Made by a program: the position numbers and the translations under genes. From positions 124,001-188,000 of the forward strand of contig NZ_NPEG01000002.1 in the NCBI RefSeq assembly GCF_002812045.1: DNA of 64,000 nucleotides, given 5' to 3'. Positions 1-11,589 of the stretch are shown piece by piece. Under the pieces are notes generated by a model that was not told the origin of the DNA, ran no database searches, and worked only from the letters and a program-made list of their open reading frames with translations. Numbering within the stretch: position 1 is the first letter of the stretch; the number at the start of each line of letters is the position of its first letter. The stretch comes from Leptospira haakeii (GTDB taxonomy: Bacteria > Spirochaetota > Leptospiria > Leptospirales > Leptospiraceae).

Positions 1-221
1 GTGTCGATGAACTTAATTACGTCTCCGACGGTTTGGATCTTTTCAGCATCCTCATCGGAAATTTCAACGCCAAACTCTTCTTCAAGAGCCATAACGAGTT
101 CAACTGTGTCAAGAGAGTCTGCACCAAGGTCATCAATGAAGTGTGCTTCAGGAGTCACTTCTGACTCATCCACTCCAAGTTGCTCAACGATAATAGACTT
201 AATCTTTTCGAAATCTGCCAT
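1..221 (-). CDS. acpP: Acyl carrier protein (3' end cut by window edge)
   Basis: ACP carries growing acyl chains on a phosphopantetheine arm for fatty acid and lipid synthesis in the cytoplasm. The translation starts [20 protein letters not shown] and contains the ACP signature [12 protein letters not shown]; the Ser of DSL is residue 36, the attachment site. About 73 codons are visible before the window edge, nearly the full usual length of about 77, so only a few C-terminal codons are missing. A strong Shine-Dalgarno (GGAGG) lies about 7 nt upstream of the ATG. The gene follows fabG and plsX on the same strand, a classic fatty-acid cluster, but a terminator and about 450 nt separate it from fabG, so it probably has its own promoter. 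Confidence 0.97.
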   Translation of the reverse strand, partial: MADFEKIKSIIVEQLGVDESEVTPEAHFIDDLGADSLDTVELVMALEEEFGVEISDEDAEKIQTVGDVIKFID

Positions 222-233
222 TTGTTTCCTCCG

Positions 234-249
234 TACCACCGAAGTGGTA
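234..249 (-). promoter_or_regulatory. C(UUCG)G tetraloop hairpin next to the acpP ribosome-binding site
   Basis: On the acpP mRNA sense the sequence is TACCAC-TTCG-GTGGTA, a perfect 6-bp stem closed by the very stable UUCG tetraloop. It ends directly before the GGAGG of acpP. The structure is seen in the sequence; its role as a 5' mRNA stabiliser or translation modulator is inferred. Confidence 0.5.
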
Positions 250-270
250 TGTAAGTTTTAGTTAGGTTTA

Positions 271-298
271 GAATCGGGGATGAATTCATCCACCGATT
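271..298. promoter_or_regulatory. Palindrome in the acpP leader, possible operator
   Basis: The 14-bp perfect palindrome GGATGAATTCATCC is flanked by further pairing bases (AATCGG on the left, CCGATT on the right) interrupted by one extra base. With almost no loop it looks more like a dimeric-regulator binding site than an RNA hairpin. It lies 50-77 nt upstream of the acpP start, where a promoter or operator would be expected. The remaining sequence from 300 to 600 is AT-rich and I see no gene in it. Confidence 0.35.
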
Positions 299-600
299 TT
301 TAAACATTTTTTTCTCAAATGTTTTGGCAAGCGATAACGGATTGGAAACGGGAAAAAAACAGAATATTATCCAAATTTCTTTTTCATATTTTTTTCAAAG
401 AAGATGTTCTATAACTTACGTATTGGATCGACTTAATGGATCAAAAATTCCGGCCCAGTCCCATATTCAAATAATCAAAAAGTCACATTTCTAATATTTG
501 ATATTGAGACTGTTCTCGATCATTCGTTCGAACGCCGTTCGGATTTATAATTTTATGGAACATTACGAGAATCTTTCTAAGAAAGGTTTGATTGGTTCTG

Positions 601-634
601 CAAAAAAACAAAAGCCCGGAAAATTCCGGGCTTT
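601..634 (-). terminator. Rho-independent terminator after fabG
   Basis: The stem AAAGCCCGG / CCGGGCTTT (611-619 with 626-634) is followed on the minus strand by a T-rich run (positions 601-610). It lies about 35 nt beyond the fabG stop codon and closes the rpmF-plsX-fabG transcript before acpP. Confidence 0.85.
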
Positions 635-667
635 CTACCTATTATTCAGATTATAAGATCTGAAGTA

Positions 668-1432
668 TTAGGCTTGGACACCTGGGAGGAATCCCCCACC
701 GTTTACTTCGATCAATTGTCCTGTAATGAAAGAGGAAATATCGGAAGCTAAGAACGCGATAGTATTCGCGATATCATCCGGTTGTCCTGCTCTTTTTAAA
801 GGGATCGCAGCTACCATTGCAGTGCGGATCTTTTCAGGGATCGCGTCAGTCATTTCAGTAGCGATAAATCCTGGAGCAATCGCATTACAACGGATTTTAC
901 GACCAGCCATTTCCAAAGCGACTGCTTTAGTCAGACCGATTACCCCTGCTTTAGAAGCGGAGTAGTTAGTTTGTCCGATATTTCCGTTCACTCCTGCGAT
1001 GGAGGAAAGGTTGATGATGGATCCACCATTCGGATTTTTTGCCATAAATTTAATAGCGGCTTGGATACAGTTGAAAGTTCCAGTCAGGTTCACTGCGATT
1101 ACAGCATCCCACTGCTCTTGTTTCATTCTAAGCATAAGAGTATCTTTAGTGATACCTGCGTTATTCACTAGAACGTCTATTGAACCGAAATTATCCACAA
1201 CAGCTTGGATACCAGCTTGAGCGGATTCTGCGTTCGCTACGTTTACAGCGACTCCGATTGCTTTTACACCTGTGACTTTTGCGATTTCATCAGCAGTAGC
1301 TTTACTTGCCTCTTCGTTTAAGTCGGCAATGACAACGTTTGCGCCTGCTTGCGCGAGTTTAAGAGCGGTTGCTTTACCGATTCCGCGGGCAGCCCCGGTT
1401 ATAATGGCGTTTTTGCCTTTCAAATCGATCAT
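668..1432 (-). CDS. fabG: 3-oxoacyl-[acyl-carrier-protein] reductase
   Basis: This SDR-family enzyme reduces 3-oxoacyl-ACP with NADPH in fatty acid elongation. The 254-residue protein has the cofactor loop TGAARGIGKA near residue 12, the NNAG motif (VDVLVNNAGITKD), a catalytic Ser in INLSSIAG, and the YxxxK pair in NYSASKAG. The tail IEVNGGGFLPG resembles FabG C-termini, though other SDRs can share this ending. The ATG is preceded by AAGGA at suitable spacing. It lies 96 nt downstream of plsX and ends just before a terminator; the position between plsX and acpP supports FabG over a generic SDR. Confidence 0.95.
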   Translation of the reverse strand: MIDLKGKNAIITGAARGIGKATALKLAQAGANVVIADLNEEASKATADEIAKVTGVKAIGVAVNVANAESAQAGIQAVVDNFGSIDVLVNNAGITKDTLMLRMKQEQWDAVIAVNLTGTFNCIQAAIKFMAKNPNGGSIINLSSIAGVNGNIGQTNYSASKAGVIGLTKAVALEMAGRKIRCNAIAPGFIATEMTDAIPEKIRTAMVAAIPLKRAGQPDDIANTIAFLASDISSFITGQLIEVNGGGFLPGVQA

Positions 1433-1528
1433 TGGTTTTTTCCTTACCAGATTCTGCGGTTAGCGTATTTTTAGGGCCTGGGGGGTCAAGTGATTCTGGG
1501 TGTAGCGTTCACCTTGGAAGACTCGGAG

Positions 1529-2533
1529 TTAGAACTTTGCCTTCTCTATATCTTCTTTGATACGCTGGTTCACATCCCTTTCGGCACATTCTACTACTAC
1601 TCGGATCGCATTTCGGACCGCGTGCGCATTAGAAGATCCATGCCCGATCAAACAGGTTCCTTCTACACCAAGAAGAAGTGCTCCGCCATATTCAGCGTAA
1701 TCCAATCTTTTCTTGATCGCAGTAAATGTAGGTTTAAGAAGAAGTGCTCCTGTTTGTGCAAGGCTGGATTGAGCGATACTCTCTCTAAGCACGGCAAATA
1801 TGGATTTAGAAAGACCTTCGGTCGCTTTCAGGACTATATTTCCTACGAAGCCATCGCAGACCACAACGTCCACGTCTCTTCCTCCACCATACAGATCTCT
1901 TCCTTCTACATTTCCTACAAAATCGATCGGTAGTTTTTTAATATATTCGAATGCCTTTACGGTGACTGAGTTTCCCTTCTTATCTTCTTCCCCATTGGAT
2001 AAGATCCCAACTTTTGGTTTATGGATATTGAAGATTAGTCTAGAGTAAATCTCTCCCATAATAGCGAATTGAGCCAAATATTCAGGCTTACAATCCACGT
2101 TTGCGCCTGCATCCAGAAGCAATGTAGGAGCTCCCTTTTCCCTTGGAATGGGAGCAGCAATTGGTGGTCTAAGAACACCCGGAATTCTACCCAGATATAA
2201 TAATGCAGCAGCCATAGTGGCTCCTGTGTTTCCAGGTGAGAACATTCCAACACAAGTTTTATCCGCAACCAGTTGAGCAGCTTGCACAACGGAAGAATCT
2301 TCCATAGCGCGCACCGCAATGGAAGGAGAATCGTTCATGCCTATAATCTCACTGGCGTGAACAATCCTGATCTTGTTTGTATCGTATTCGTATTTGAGGA
2401 GGGTCTCGCTGAGATCTTCTTCTTTGCCAACGAGAATGACATTTCTGCCGTCCTGATTTACTGCGTTAACGGCACCTTCTACGATCCTATCAGGACCGTA
2501 GTCGCCGCTCATTGCATCGACGGCGACCCACAT
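1529..2533 (-). CDS. plsX: Phosphate acyltransferase PlsX
   Basis: PlsX converts acyl-ACP and phosphate to acyl-phosphate for the PlsY acyltransferase, the first committed step of phospholipid synthesis, at the membrane face. The 334-residue protein begins [20 protein letters not shown], the conserved N-terminal PlsX block. It also shows [20 protein letters not shown] and the C-terminal segment [20 protein letters not shown], both family hallmarks. Its start is 5 nt after the rpmF stop, so the two are very likely co-transcribed, the usual rpmF-plsX arrangement. Confidence 0.97.
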   Translation of the reverse strand: MWVAVDAMSGDYGPDRIVEGAVNAVNQDGRNVILVGKEEDLSETLLKYEYDTNKIRIVHASEIIGMNDSPSIAVRAMEDSSVVQAAQLVADKTCVGMFSPGNTGATMAAALLYLGRIPGVLRPPIAAPIPREKGAPTLLLDAGANVDCKPEYLAQFAIMGEIYSRLIFNIHKPKVGILSNGEEDKKGNSVTVKAFEYIKKLPIDFVGNVEGRDLYGGGRDVDVVVCDGFVGNIVLKATEGLSKSIFAVLRESIAQSSLAQTGALLLKPTFTAIKKRLDYAEYGGALLLGVEGTCLIGHGSSNAHAVRNAIRVVVECAERDVNQRIKEDIEKAKF

Positions 2534-2538
2534 ATTGA

Positions 2539-2739
2539 TTAGTTCTCTTCGCTAGTCTTCCTGACTTTCGGTTCTACCACTACACGGTCTTTGTAAAAAC
2601 CGCAAACAGGGCAGATTCTATGAGGAGGTCTGAAGGAATTACAGTTCGGGCAAGGTACTAGATTCGGTTTGCCGATCGCATGATGGGCCCGTTTCATCCT
2701 CACTTTTGATTTAGATTTTCGTCTCTTAGGAACTGCCAT
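2539..2739 (-). CDS. rpmF: 50S ribosomal protein L32
   Basis: This 66-residue protein starts [20 protein letters not shown], diagnostic of L32. It holds two CxxC pairs (CPNC and CPVC) forming a zinc-binding knuckle, so this is the zinc-containing form. It is encoded immediately upstream of plsX, the order found in many bacteria. Confidence 0.97.
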   Translation of the reverse strand: MAVPKRRKSKSKVRMKRAHHAIGKPNLVPCPNCNSFRPPHRICPVCGFYKDRVVVEPKVRKTSEEN

Positions 2740-2795
2740 TGTTTTTCTCTATAGATAAGGTCGATTTACGACTATGTTTTTTTTAAAGCCGGAAT

Positions 2796-3425
2796 TCACA
2801 ACTGTTTTTCGGTTAAAGCAAACGATTCCAAGAATTCCCCTACTTCAGCTCGTTTTGTGTATAAGGCGGAGCGGTTGAACACCAATCTTGCCGTGGATTC
2901 CATAATAATTTCAACTTCTTCCAGATTATTAGCCCTGAGGGTCCCGCCAGTGGACACTAAATCCACGATACAATCCGATAATCCCACCAAAGGAGCGAGT
3001 TCAATACTTCCGTAAAGTTTAATGATCTCGCAGTTGATCCCTTTTTTCAGGAAGAAGTCCTTGGCGATATTCGGATATTTTGTCGCTACACGGACCTTTC
3101 TTTCTCCAGAACTAAGGCTCCAGCCTTTCGGGCCAGCTACTGAAAGCCTACATTTTCCTATGAGTAAGTCCAAGGGAAGAAGAAGGTCATAACCCCCTTC
3201 CAATAATACGTCCCATCCCACAATACCAGCATCCGCGGAATTTTGTTCCACGTAAGTCGCCACATCTTGGGAACGGACCAGTAAAATACGGACCTTTCCT
3301 TTCGGATCTTTATAAATAAGTTCTTTGGAATCAGGATCGGGACGGCCGGAAAGCCATCCCCTTTCAAGCATAAGTTCTATGCTCTCTTCGGCAAGCCGTC
3401 CTTTCGGAAGGGCCAAAGTCAGCAT
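2796..3425 (-). CDS. hisG: ATP phosphoribosyltransferase, short form
   Basis: HisG catalyses the first step of histidine synthesis, joining ATP and PRPP. The protein begins [19 protein letters not shown] and contains [14 protein letters not shown] and the PRPP loop region [18 protein letters not shown]. At 209 residues it lacks the C-terminal regulatory domain of long HisG. The short family normally works only with the HisRS-like subunit HisZ, which is not in this window. The start codon follows directly on the stop of the upstream TPR gene (TAAATG), so translation is probably coupled. Confidence 0.95.
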   Translation of the reverse strand: MLTLALPKGRLAEESIELMLERGWLSGRPDPDSKELIYKDPKGKVRILLVRSQDVATYVEQNSADAGIVGWDVLLEGGYDLLLPLDLLIGKCRLSVAGPKGWSLSSGERKVRVATKYPNIAKDFFLKKGINCEIIKLYGSIELAPLVGLSDCIVDLVSTGGTLRANNLEEVEIIMESTARLVFNRSALYTKRAEVGEFLESFALTEKQL

Positions 3426-4163
3426 TTAGTTTCCCTGGCTGCTTTTTAGTAGAAGGTAAGTAGCTAGTTCTCTAACTGCTTTAAATTCTTCAGTAGGAGA
3501 AGCAATGTCTTGGTCTAAAACTTTTTTAAGTAGATCGACTGCTTCTTCTTTTTTGCCGTTTTCTAATTTCAAACGACCTGCTTGGTAAAGGCTCCAAGCG
3601 TAAAACCCAGCCACATTCTTACGGCTGCTTAAAAGTGAAGCGGAAACTCCGTAATCGGATTCCGCTTCCGCGAGTTGGTTTGCACTTTCTCTGTAATTTC
3701 CTGCGATATAAAAATAATAAGCCTTCACTTCCGGAAGCTCATCTATTTTTTTCCCCGCAAATTCTAACTTCTCTGCCGCTTTTTGGTATTCTCCATTTTT
3801 AGCATATAGATCTCCCAAGGTTTTGGAAAGTCTGATATCTAAAGAAGGAGAACTATAAGTTGAAGCAATAGTTTCGTATTTTTTGATCTTATCAGTGATC
3901 TCTGTCATTGGAGAAAGAGTTAACTCCTTCTCCACTTTTTCGATGGCGAGGGTACCCTTGCGGAATTGTTCTGCTCTGTATTCGTTCCAGCTAACAACAA
4001 CCAGTACGGTTACAAATAAAACACCTACTCCGAATAAAACCTGCTTTTTATTCTCACCGATCTTGGAGAATAAAATTGCGAAAAATCTTTCTGCTCCGGT
4101 AAGACCTGGATAAGGATCTATATCCGTAATAGAAGCACCTGTTTTAGGTTCGAATCGTTTCAT
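3426..4163 (-). CDS. Membrane-anchored TPR-like protein
   Basis: This 245-residue protein has a short cytoplasmic N-terminus, one membrane segment at about residues 41-58 (QVLFGVGVLFVTVLVVV) and a helical outer domain. The helices contain TPR-like pairs such as LGDLYAKNGEYQKAAEKLEF and AWSLYQAGRLKLENGKKEEA. The layout resembles the YfgM/ancillary SecYEG-associated group, but that link is only by architecture. It sits between rpsA (21 nt upstream) and hisG (adjacent). I do not recognise a specific gene name. Confidence 0.75.
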   Translation of the reverse strand: MKRFEPKTGASITDIDPYPGLTGAERFFAILFSKIGENKKQVLFGVGVLFVTVLVVVSWNEYRAEQFRKGTLAIEKVEKELTLSPMTEITDKIKKYETIASTYSSPSLDIRLSKTLGDLYAKNGEYQKAAEKLEFAGKKIDELPEVKAYYFYIAGNYRESANQLAEAESDYGVSASLLSSRKNVAGFYAWSLYQAGRLKLENGKKEEAVDLLKKVLDQDIASPTEEFKAVRELATYLLLKSSQGN

Positions 4164-4184
4164 CCAAAACTCCGAGAATCGTCC

Positions 4185-5867
<1,683 letters not shown>

Positions 5868-5897
5868 ACGGATTGAAATACTCGGTGTTGATTGGGA

Positions 5898-6611
5898 TTA
5901 GTGCGAATCGTTATAAATGCCAGAGTCTAGGCACCCAAGGATCTTACTAATTACACTATTTTTTGGCAGGTTATCTGTGTCAATGAGGATTGCGTCCTCC
6001 GCTTTCCGGAGAGGGGCGATTTCTCTTTCCGTATCGGATTTGTCACGGATAACGATCTCTTTTTCGATTTCTTCTAAATCCGAACGAATACCTTGCTCTA
6101 ATAATTGATTATATCTTCTTTCGGCCCTAACTCTGGAAGAAGCTGTCAGAAAGAATTTGTAACGAGCGTCCGGAAATACATGGGTACCTATGTCTCTACC
6201 GTCCATTACCAATCGATGAGTTTGAGATAACATTCTCAATTGAGAATTTACGAATTCTCTGAATACAGCTTTGTCGGCGATGTATTTGATTTCTCTAGTG
6301 ATCTCAGGAGTTCTTATATCAACGGAAACATCTTCTCCATTTAAGAAGATATGATTTTCCCCTGTTTCTGAAAATTCGCAGAAAATTTTCACACCTTCAG
6401 TGAGTGGTAGGAACTCCTTACCGGTTAACCAATCTGAAAAGGAAATAGAAGAATTTTTGGATTTATAAATCTTATAAATATGAAGAGTTAGCGCGCGGTA
6501 AAATGCTCCTGAATCCAAATATTCGAATCCAAGTTTTTTAGAAAGTTCACGAGCAACCGTACTCTTGCCGGTTCCGGCAGGCCCATCTAATGCGATCACG
6601 TTTTCCGTCAT
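5898..6611 (-). CDS. cmk: Cytidylate kinase
   Basis: Cmk phosphorylates CMP/dCMP using ATP. The 237-residue protein opens with [19 protein letters not shown], containing the P-loop GPAGTGKST, followed by the conserved substrate element [13 protein letters not shown]. It has [15 protein letters not shown] and a lid region [19 protein letters not shown]. It overlaps the aroA stop by 4 nt and precedes rpsA. Confidence 0.96.
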   Translation of the reverse strand: MTENVIALDGPAGTGKSTVARELSKKLGFEYLDSGAFYRALTLHIYKIYKSKNSSISFSDWLTGKEFLPLTEGVKIFCEFSETGENHIFLNGEDVSVDIRTPEITREIKYIADKAVFREFVNSQLRMLSQTHRLVMDGRDIGTHVFPDARYKFFLTASSRVRAERRYNQLLEQGIRSDLEEIEKEIVIRDKSDTEREIAPLRKAEDAILIDTDNLPKNSVISKILGCLDSGIYNDSH

Positions 6612-7924
6612 TGCACAAAACCTTCCAATAAAGATTCGAATCCGGGAAAAGAAGTTTCAATCCAAGAAGTTTCATCCGGATGGATTTCCAAACCGCTCAC
6701 TGCCTTTAAGATCATAAAACTCATCGCGATCCTATGATCCATCTTAGTAAAAATGTCCACGGAGTTTCCGGAAAGCCAAGAAGATAGTTCGGAAGAATTT
6801 ACACTCGAATCAATTTCAGGAATCTCGTATCCATCCGGATATTCGTGAACTGTAATCCCTAAGTTTCTGAGATTTTCAACCATCGCGGAAATTCGATCAG
6901 ATTCTTTTGCACGTAATTCTTCTGCATGACGAATGATAAATCCACCTTTTGCAAAAAGACCGGCAATCGTTAGAATTGGGATCTCATCAATGAGAGAAGG
7001 GATCCATTCTTCTTTAATTTCAGAAAAACGTAAATTAGAAGAAACAGCTTCCAGATCTCCTACGGGTTCCCCACATTCTATCCTTTTATTATGGACTAAA
7101 ATTTTCGCGCCCATTGCTTCAAGTGCGTGAAGAATTCCGATGCGAGAAGGATTTAATCCCACATTCTTCACAAGAACGGAACCTTCTTTCAAAAGAACTC
7201 CAAGCACTAAAAAAAACGCGGCAGAAGAAATATCCCCAGGTACCTTGAACTCCTTTGCTTCGAATATATAAGGAGGTTCCATTTTAAAATGAGTGGGAGA
7301 GAAATATGTCAGTTTATTTCCCAAAAACCGAAACATGTTTTCCGTATGGTCTCTGGAAAGAATATCTTCTTCGTATTCTAAAGAAGTTTCGGAAGCCATT
7401 GCTGCTAACATCAGGCAGGATTTCACCTGAGCGGAAGCAATCGGGCTTTTATAGTGAAAATTGGAAAGTTTTTTTCCCAGGATCTCAAGAGGTGCCTTAT
7501 CATCCTTTCCTGAAATAGAAGCTCCCATTGAATTTAAAGGTTTTATAATACGGGACATCGGCCTTTTTTGAAGGGAATGATCTCCGGTCAATATTGCCTT
7601 AATTCCTTGAAGCCCGCAGAGTAATCCAGCGGACAATCTGATCCCAGTTCCTGCATTTCCGAAATCCAAAACTTCCTTAGGAGATTGAAGAGAATGTTTA
7701 CCCGGGCTAGTAAAAACATATTCTCCCTTTGAGATCTTCTCCACTTTTAATCCGAGTTGGGTAAAAGCTTTCATTGTATTCAAAGGATCTTCCGCTTCTA
7801 AAAACCCGGAAACATGAGAGGCCCCTTTGGATAATACGGAGAATAATACGCTTCTATGAGAAAGAGATTTGTCTCCCGGAACTGTGATCTCTCTTCCGGA
7901 AGATTTAAGGATTCTTGGAATCAT
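6608..7924 (-). CDS. aroA: 3-phosphoshikimate 1-carboxyvinyltransferase (EPSP synthase)
   Basis: AroA joins PEP to shikimate-3-phosphate in the pathway to chorismate. The 438-residue protein has the N-terminal signature [19 protein letters not shown], the [17 protein letters not shown] loop, [16 protein letters not shown], and the C-terminal [13 protein letters not shown] and DHRIAMSF motifs. It overlaps the 3' end of tyrA by 20 nt and cmk by 4 nt, so pheA-tyrA-aroA-cmk look like one translationally coupled block that makes chorismate and then phenylalanine and tyrosine precursors. Confidence 0.97.
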   Translation of the reverse strand: MIPRILKSSGREITVPGDKSLSHRSVLFSVLSKGASHVSGFLEAEDPLNTMKAFTQLGLKVEKISKGEYVFTSPGKHSLQSPKEVLDFGNAGTGIRLSAGLLCGLQGIKAILTGDHSLQKRPMSRIIKPLNSMGASISGKDDKAPLEILGKKLSNFHYKSPIASAQVKSCLMLAAMASETSLEYEEDILSRDHTENMFRFLGNKLTYFSPTHFKMEPPYIFEAKEFKVPGDISSAAFFLVLGVLLKEGSVLVKNVGLNPSRIGILHALEAMGAKILVHNKRIECGEPVGDLEAVSSNLRFSEIKEEWIPSLIDEIPILTIAGLFAKGGFIIRHAEELRAKESDRISAMVENLRNLGITVHEYPDGYEIPEIDSSVNSSELSSWLSGNSVDIFTKMDHRIAMSFMILKAVSGLEIHPDETSWIETSFPGFESLLEGFVQ

Positions 7925-8822
7925 TTTGTTTCTTTAAAATTGCGTCCCTATCTATACGAGATTTTTCCATGAAGGACTCCCAATGTTTTAGGTCGAGCGG
8001 CTTTTCTGGATTTAACTCCGAAAGAAGTTTATCCAATCTATCTTTATAGTCCAAGAGTGCCTTATAGATCTCCTCTTGGTTAGAAGAAAAGATAGGTGAC
8101 CACATTTTAGGATTTGAACCTGCAATCCGGGTCATATCCCTGAATCCCCCACCCGTCAAAGGCAAAGGGGAATTTTGGGTGAATTCCCTTACACATCCAT
8201 TTTCCCAAACCCAATTTGTCATGAGAGAAGAGATCAAATGAGGAACATGAGAAACATAGGACAGAATCTTATCATGATCATGTGCAGGAATTTCAGTAGT
8301 GGACATTCCTAAAAATTTCCAAAAACTTTCTATCTCGGAATAAGCATCGTCAGTTGCGCCTTTAGGCCTGGTCAAAATACAAAGTCTGTTTTCGTATAGA
8401 TCCACATTTGCGAATTCCAAACCTGATTCTTCGGAACCGCACATCGGATGAGAAGAAACGTATCTATGCTCTCCGGTAAGAACCGACTCCACCGCATGTG
8501 TAATCTCTTGTTTGGTAGAACCCATATCCGTCAAAAGACCCTTAAATCCGGAAGGAAGTTTAGAGATCACTTCGACGGTAGTATTTACCGGAACTCCGAA
8601 AACGATCAGATCATAAGATTCCCAATCAGGAGATTTGGAAAATTCTTCTGCAGTAAAAAGTTTATCCGCTGATTTAAGCCGGATCCCTTTTTCCTTACTG
8701 GAAGGAGATCCTACCACTCCCACAATTTCCGCGGGGGATTTTTTTTTGCGTAAGGCCAAAGAGAGGGAAGCGCCCATCATTCCCAGGCCGTAAATCAGGA
8801 TTCTTGAAAAATTGGTTTTCAC
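7905..8822 (-). CDS. tyrA: Prephenate dehydrogenase
   Basis: TyrA oxidatively decarboxylates prephenate to 4-hydroxyphenylpyruvate for tyrosine synthesis. The 305-residue protein starts with the NAD-binding fold [18 protein letters not shown] and contains [12 protein letters not shown], the catalytic-His region [12 protein letters not shown], and the helical domain segment [18 protein letters not shown]. No chorismate mutase or ACT domain is fused; the mutase activity is supplied by the upstream pheA, which it overlaps by 4 nt. Confidence 0.94.
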   Translation of the reverse strand: MKTNFSRILIYGLGMMGASLSLALRKKKSPAEIVGVVGSPSSKEKGIRLKSADKLFTAEEFSKSPDWESYDLIVFGVPVNTTVEVISKLPSGFKGLLTDMGSTKQEITHAVESVLTGEHRYVSSHPMCGSEESGLEFANVDLYENRLCILTRPKGATDDAYSEIESFWKFLGMSTTEIPAHDHDKILSYVSHVPHLISSLMTNWVWENGCVREFTQNSPLPLTGGGFRDMTRIAGSNPKMWSPIFSSNQEEIYKALLDYKDRLDKLLSELNPEKPLDLKHWESFMEKSRIDRDAILKKQNDSKNP

Positions 8823-9910
8823 GGGTTAGGTGGAGAGATCGGATAAGATCCCAAAATCCTGAGATAGATTGTGTTTTCTTTTAATACGTTCAGGACCTCT
8901 TCTATCTGAGGATCCTTTTTATGACCTAGGAAATCTATAAAGAAGTTATATTCCCAAGAAGTCCTGCGTGTTGGTCTGGACTCTATCTTGGTCATATTGA
9001 TCCCTTTATCAAAGATAGGTTTTAATACTTTGTATAAAGAACCAGGTTTATCCGGGATAGAAAAAACAACGGAAGTTTTATCGTTACTTGTAGGAGGACA
9101 TTGATTTTTTCCGATGATCAAAAATCTGGTGGTATTGTCCGACATATCCTCGATGGACTCACGAACCAGATCCAGACCGTAAATTTCCGCAGCGATGGAA
9201 GAAGCTACTGCGGCACATGCTTCCTTCTTCTCTGCAACAATACTTGCGGCCCTAGAAGTAGAAGGAGTTTCCGAAACTTCTACATGAGGAAGGTTAGCAG
9301 CGATCCAATTCCTGCACTGAGAGTTTGCAATCTTGATACCATACAAGGTTTTGATCTTAGAAAGATCATGTTCGTATCCTAAAAGATTCAAATGTATCTT
9401 CAGATAAATTTCAGAATAAATATTTAGATCCGAAACTAAGAACTGATCCAAAGTAGAGTTTACAAGTCCTTCGGAAGAATTTTCCACAGGAACTACTCCG
9501 TAATCCGCTTTGTCAGTCTCAACCGCACGGAATACTTCCGGAATAGATGGAAATTCAGTCGCCTCTACGGATGTTCCGAATCTTGCACGAACCGCTTGGT
9601 GGGAAAAAGATCCTTCCGGTCCAAGATAACCTATCTTTAAACCCTTCTCCACGGAGAAGGAGCCGGACATGATCTCTCTATAAATTGCAATTAGCACTTT
9701 GTCCGGAAGTGGTCCCCCGTTTAGTCCAAGGATTTTTTCGTAAACGTCCTTCTCTCTATCAGGGCGATAGATAGGTTCGTTATTCTCTCTTTTGATCTCT
9801 CCGATCTCGGAGGCAATTTCCGCCCTGGCCTGGATAGCCTTTACGATTTCTTTGTCCAGGGAATCGATCTTGTCCCGGAACTCTTTCAGTTTGTCGTTAT
9901 TCTTGGCCAT
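8819..9910 (-). CDS. pheA: Bifunctional chorismate mutase / prephenate dehydratase
   Basis: This 363-residue P-protein converts chorismate to prephenate and on to phenylpyruvate. Residues about 5-90 form an AroQ-type helical mutase ([20 protein letters not shown]). Residues about 95-270 are the dehydratase ([17 protein letters not shown] and [10 protein letters not shown]). Residues about 280-355 are an ACT domain ([26 protein letters not shown]) that gives phenylalanine feedback control in this family. It overlaps scpB by 14 nt upstream and tyrA by 4 nt downstream. Confidence 0.96.
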   Translation of the reverse strand: MAKNNDKLKEFRDKIDSLDKEIVKAIQARAEIASEIGEIKRENNEPIYRPDREKDVYEKILGLNGGPLPDKVLIAIYREIMSGSFSVEKGLKIGYLGPEGSFSHQAVRARFGTSVEATEFPSIPEVFRAVETDKADYGVVPVENSSEGLVNSTLDQFLVSDLNIYSEIYLKIHLNLLGYEHDLSKIKTLYGIKIANSQCRNWIAANLPHVEVSETPSTSRAASIVAEKKEACAAVASSIAAEIYGLDLVRESIEDMSDNTTRFLIIGKNQCPPTSNDKTSVVFSIPDKPGSLYKVLKPIFDKGINMTKIESRPTRRTSWEYNFFIDFLGHKKDPQIEEVLNVLKENTIYLRILGSYPISPPNP

Positions 9911-10466
9911 TCTCTATCAAATCATCCAGGTTTTCGAATTTTAATTCCTTCACTTCCACAGGGGCAGGTAAATCGGTCAGTTTATTTAATCCGAAATGTA
10001 TTAAAAAATCCTTAGTGGTTCCGTACAATGCAGGTCTTCCCGGAACTTCCTTATTACCAACTGGTTTAACCAGTTTTTTAGATATAAGAGAAGTTACCAT
10101 CGCTCTAGAAGAAACTCCACGAATATCATCAATTTCAGATAATGTGATTGGCTGCTTATAAGCAATGATCGCTAAAGTATCCAAACTGGAACGTGAAAGT
10201 TGTTCTCTTTTCTTCTCTTTGAAAAGTTTAGCTAAAATTTCAGAATATTTTTCGTTCGTAGAAAATTGATAAGCGCCTGCGATCTCTCTAAGAACGAATC
10301 CACCGTCCTTCTCTTGGTAATCCAAGATAAGCTCGTCCAATATATCACGAGCTTCCTGTTTTTCGCAGTCTATGGATTTTGCGATACTGGCTAGTTTAAG
10401 CGGCTCTCCGGAAAGGAAAAGCAGCGCTTCTATCAGTCCTTTTAAGCCGGCTTTGTCGCGTTCCAC
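9897..10466 (-). CDS. scpB: Segregation and condensation protein B
   Basis: ScpB is the winged-helix partner of the SMC-ScpA condensin used in chromosome segregation. The 189-residue protein shows the family pattern LIEALLFLSGEPLKLASIA at the start, LDTLAIIAYKQPITLSEIDDIRGV in the middle, and VPGRPALYGTTKDFLIHFGL near the end. It overlaps scpA by 25 nt and pheA by 14 nt, indicating coupled translation across unrelated functions. Confidence 0.95.
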   Translation of the reverse strand: MERDKAGLKGLIEALLFLSGEPLKLASIAKSIDCEKQEARDILDELILDYQEKDGGFVLREIAGAYQFSTNEKYSEILAKLFKEKKREQLSRSSLDTLAIIAYKQPITLSEIDDIRGVSSRAMVTSLISKKLVKPVGNKEVPGRPALYGTTKDFLIHFGLNKLTDLPAPVEVKELKFENLDDLIENGQE

Positions 10467-11218
10467 GGTTCTCCCACCAAGAATATACGGATTTCGCCGA
10501 AAGTTTTATGCTGGCGGATGGATACAATTCTCTGTTTGCAGAGCTCCAACATTGCCAGAAAGACGGCTACTATCTCGGCTTTCTCCGGCTTGACCGTAGA
10601 AAACAATTCTTCAAAGGAGATATCCGAACGTTCGACGAGCAGTTCGGAAATGGTACCCATCTTTTCCTCGACAGAATACCGGTGGGGCGCGGTAAGTAAA
10701 GCGGGAATCTCAGCTTCGTCTTCCCGTTTTTCCAAGATCTCATTAAATGCGGAAATCAGGTCTAAAAGGCTTAGATCCAGCCAGGATTCGGACTCATCTA
10801 TAACCTGATTGGTTTCTCTGGAAAATACTCCAGCCTGGACCTTATCCACATCCCCCATTTTCTGGGCGGTTAATTGGAATTTTTTATGTTCTAGAAGTTT
10901 TTCGACCAGTTCGGGTGGAAGAGGAGGATCATAATCTTCTTCTTCGAAACCTGGATCGGGTAATAATGCTTTAGATTTAAGATAAACTAAATTAGCAGCC
11001 ATAAGAGCGTATTCCGCTCCCATGTCTATATGAATACTTGCAGAAATCTTAATGAAGTTAAGAAAGTCTTTGGTGATTTGAGAAAGGGATACTTCAAATA
11101 TATCCACCTTATAACTTTCGATAAGAGACCAGAGAAGACTTAAGGGTCCCTCTGTAATACCACCTTCGGAATTGTTCCATTGAACTACGAAGGATTGTGT
11201 GGCGTTTTCTCTCTCCAT
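10442..11218 (-). CDS. scpA: Segregation and condensation protein A
   Basis: ScpA is the kleisin that bridges SMC heads. The 258-residue protein has the N-terminal region FEGPLSLLW-like (EGPLSLLWSLIESYKVDIFE), a central AEYALMAANLVYLKSKALLP helix typical of ScpA, and a C-terminal winged helix (EIVAVFLAMLELCKQRIVSI). It starts 4 nt after cheY and overlaps scpB. Confidence 0.95.
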   Translation of the reverse strand: MERENATQSFVVQWNNSEGGITEGPLSLLWSLIESYKVDIFEVSLSQITKDFLNFIKISASIHIDMGAEYALMAANLVYLKSKALLPDPGFEEEDYDPPLPPELVEKLLEHKKFQLTAQKMGDVDKVQAGVFSRETNQVIDESESWLDLSLLDLISAFNEILEKREDEAEIPALLTAPHRYSVEEKMGTISELLVERSDISFEELFSTVKPEKAEIVAVFLAMLELCKQRIVSIRQHKTFGEIRIFLVGEPWNATKPA

Positions 11219-11222
11219 CTCT

Positions 11223-11585
11223 TTATGAATTCAGTGCTTTTTCTGCCGCCTGTTGCAATCTTTCAGGTGAGAAAGGTTTTACTACGAAATCCTTCACTCC
11301 CATCTTGATCGCTTTCGCAAGAAGTTCTTCCTGACCAAGAGCAGTTACCATGATGATACGTGCTTTCGGATCTAATTTAAAAATTTCCTGGGCTGCTTCG
11401 ATCCCGTCTTTTTCTCTCATGGTGATATCCATGGTGACTAGGTCCGGCTTGATCGCTTTGTACTGATCAACAGCGATGTTTCCGTTTTCGGCCTCGCCGA
11501 CGATCTCATGCCCTCCGGCGACGAGTGCGTCCTTCACCATGGTCCTCATGAATTTTGCATCGTCTACTACGAGAATTCTGGCCAT
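11223..11585 (-). CDS. cheY: Chemotaxis response regulator CheY
   Basis: This single receiver domain is phosphorylated by CheA and then acts on the flagellar switch. The 120-residue protein has the acidic pair in ILVVDDAKFMR, a phosphoacceptor Asp at residue 53 (LVTMDITM), the switch residue in MVTALGQ, and Lys in FVVKPFS. No output domain is present. It lies 4 nt after cheB in a cheW-A-B-Y run. Confidence 0.95.
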   Translation of the reverse strand: MARILVVDDAKFMRTMVKDALVAGGHEIVGEAENGNIAVDQYKAIKPDLVTMDITMREKDGIEAAQEIFKLDPKARIIMVTALGQEELLAKAIKMGVKDFVVKPFSPERLQQAAEKALNS

Positions 11586-11589
11586 AATT

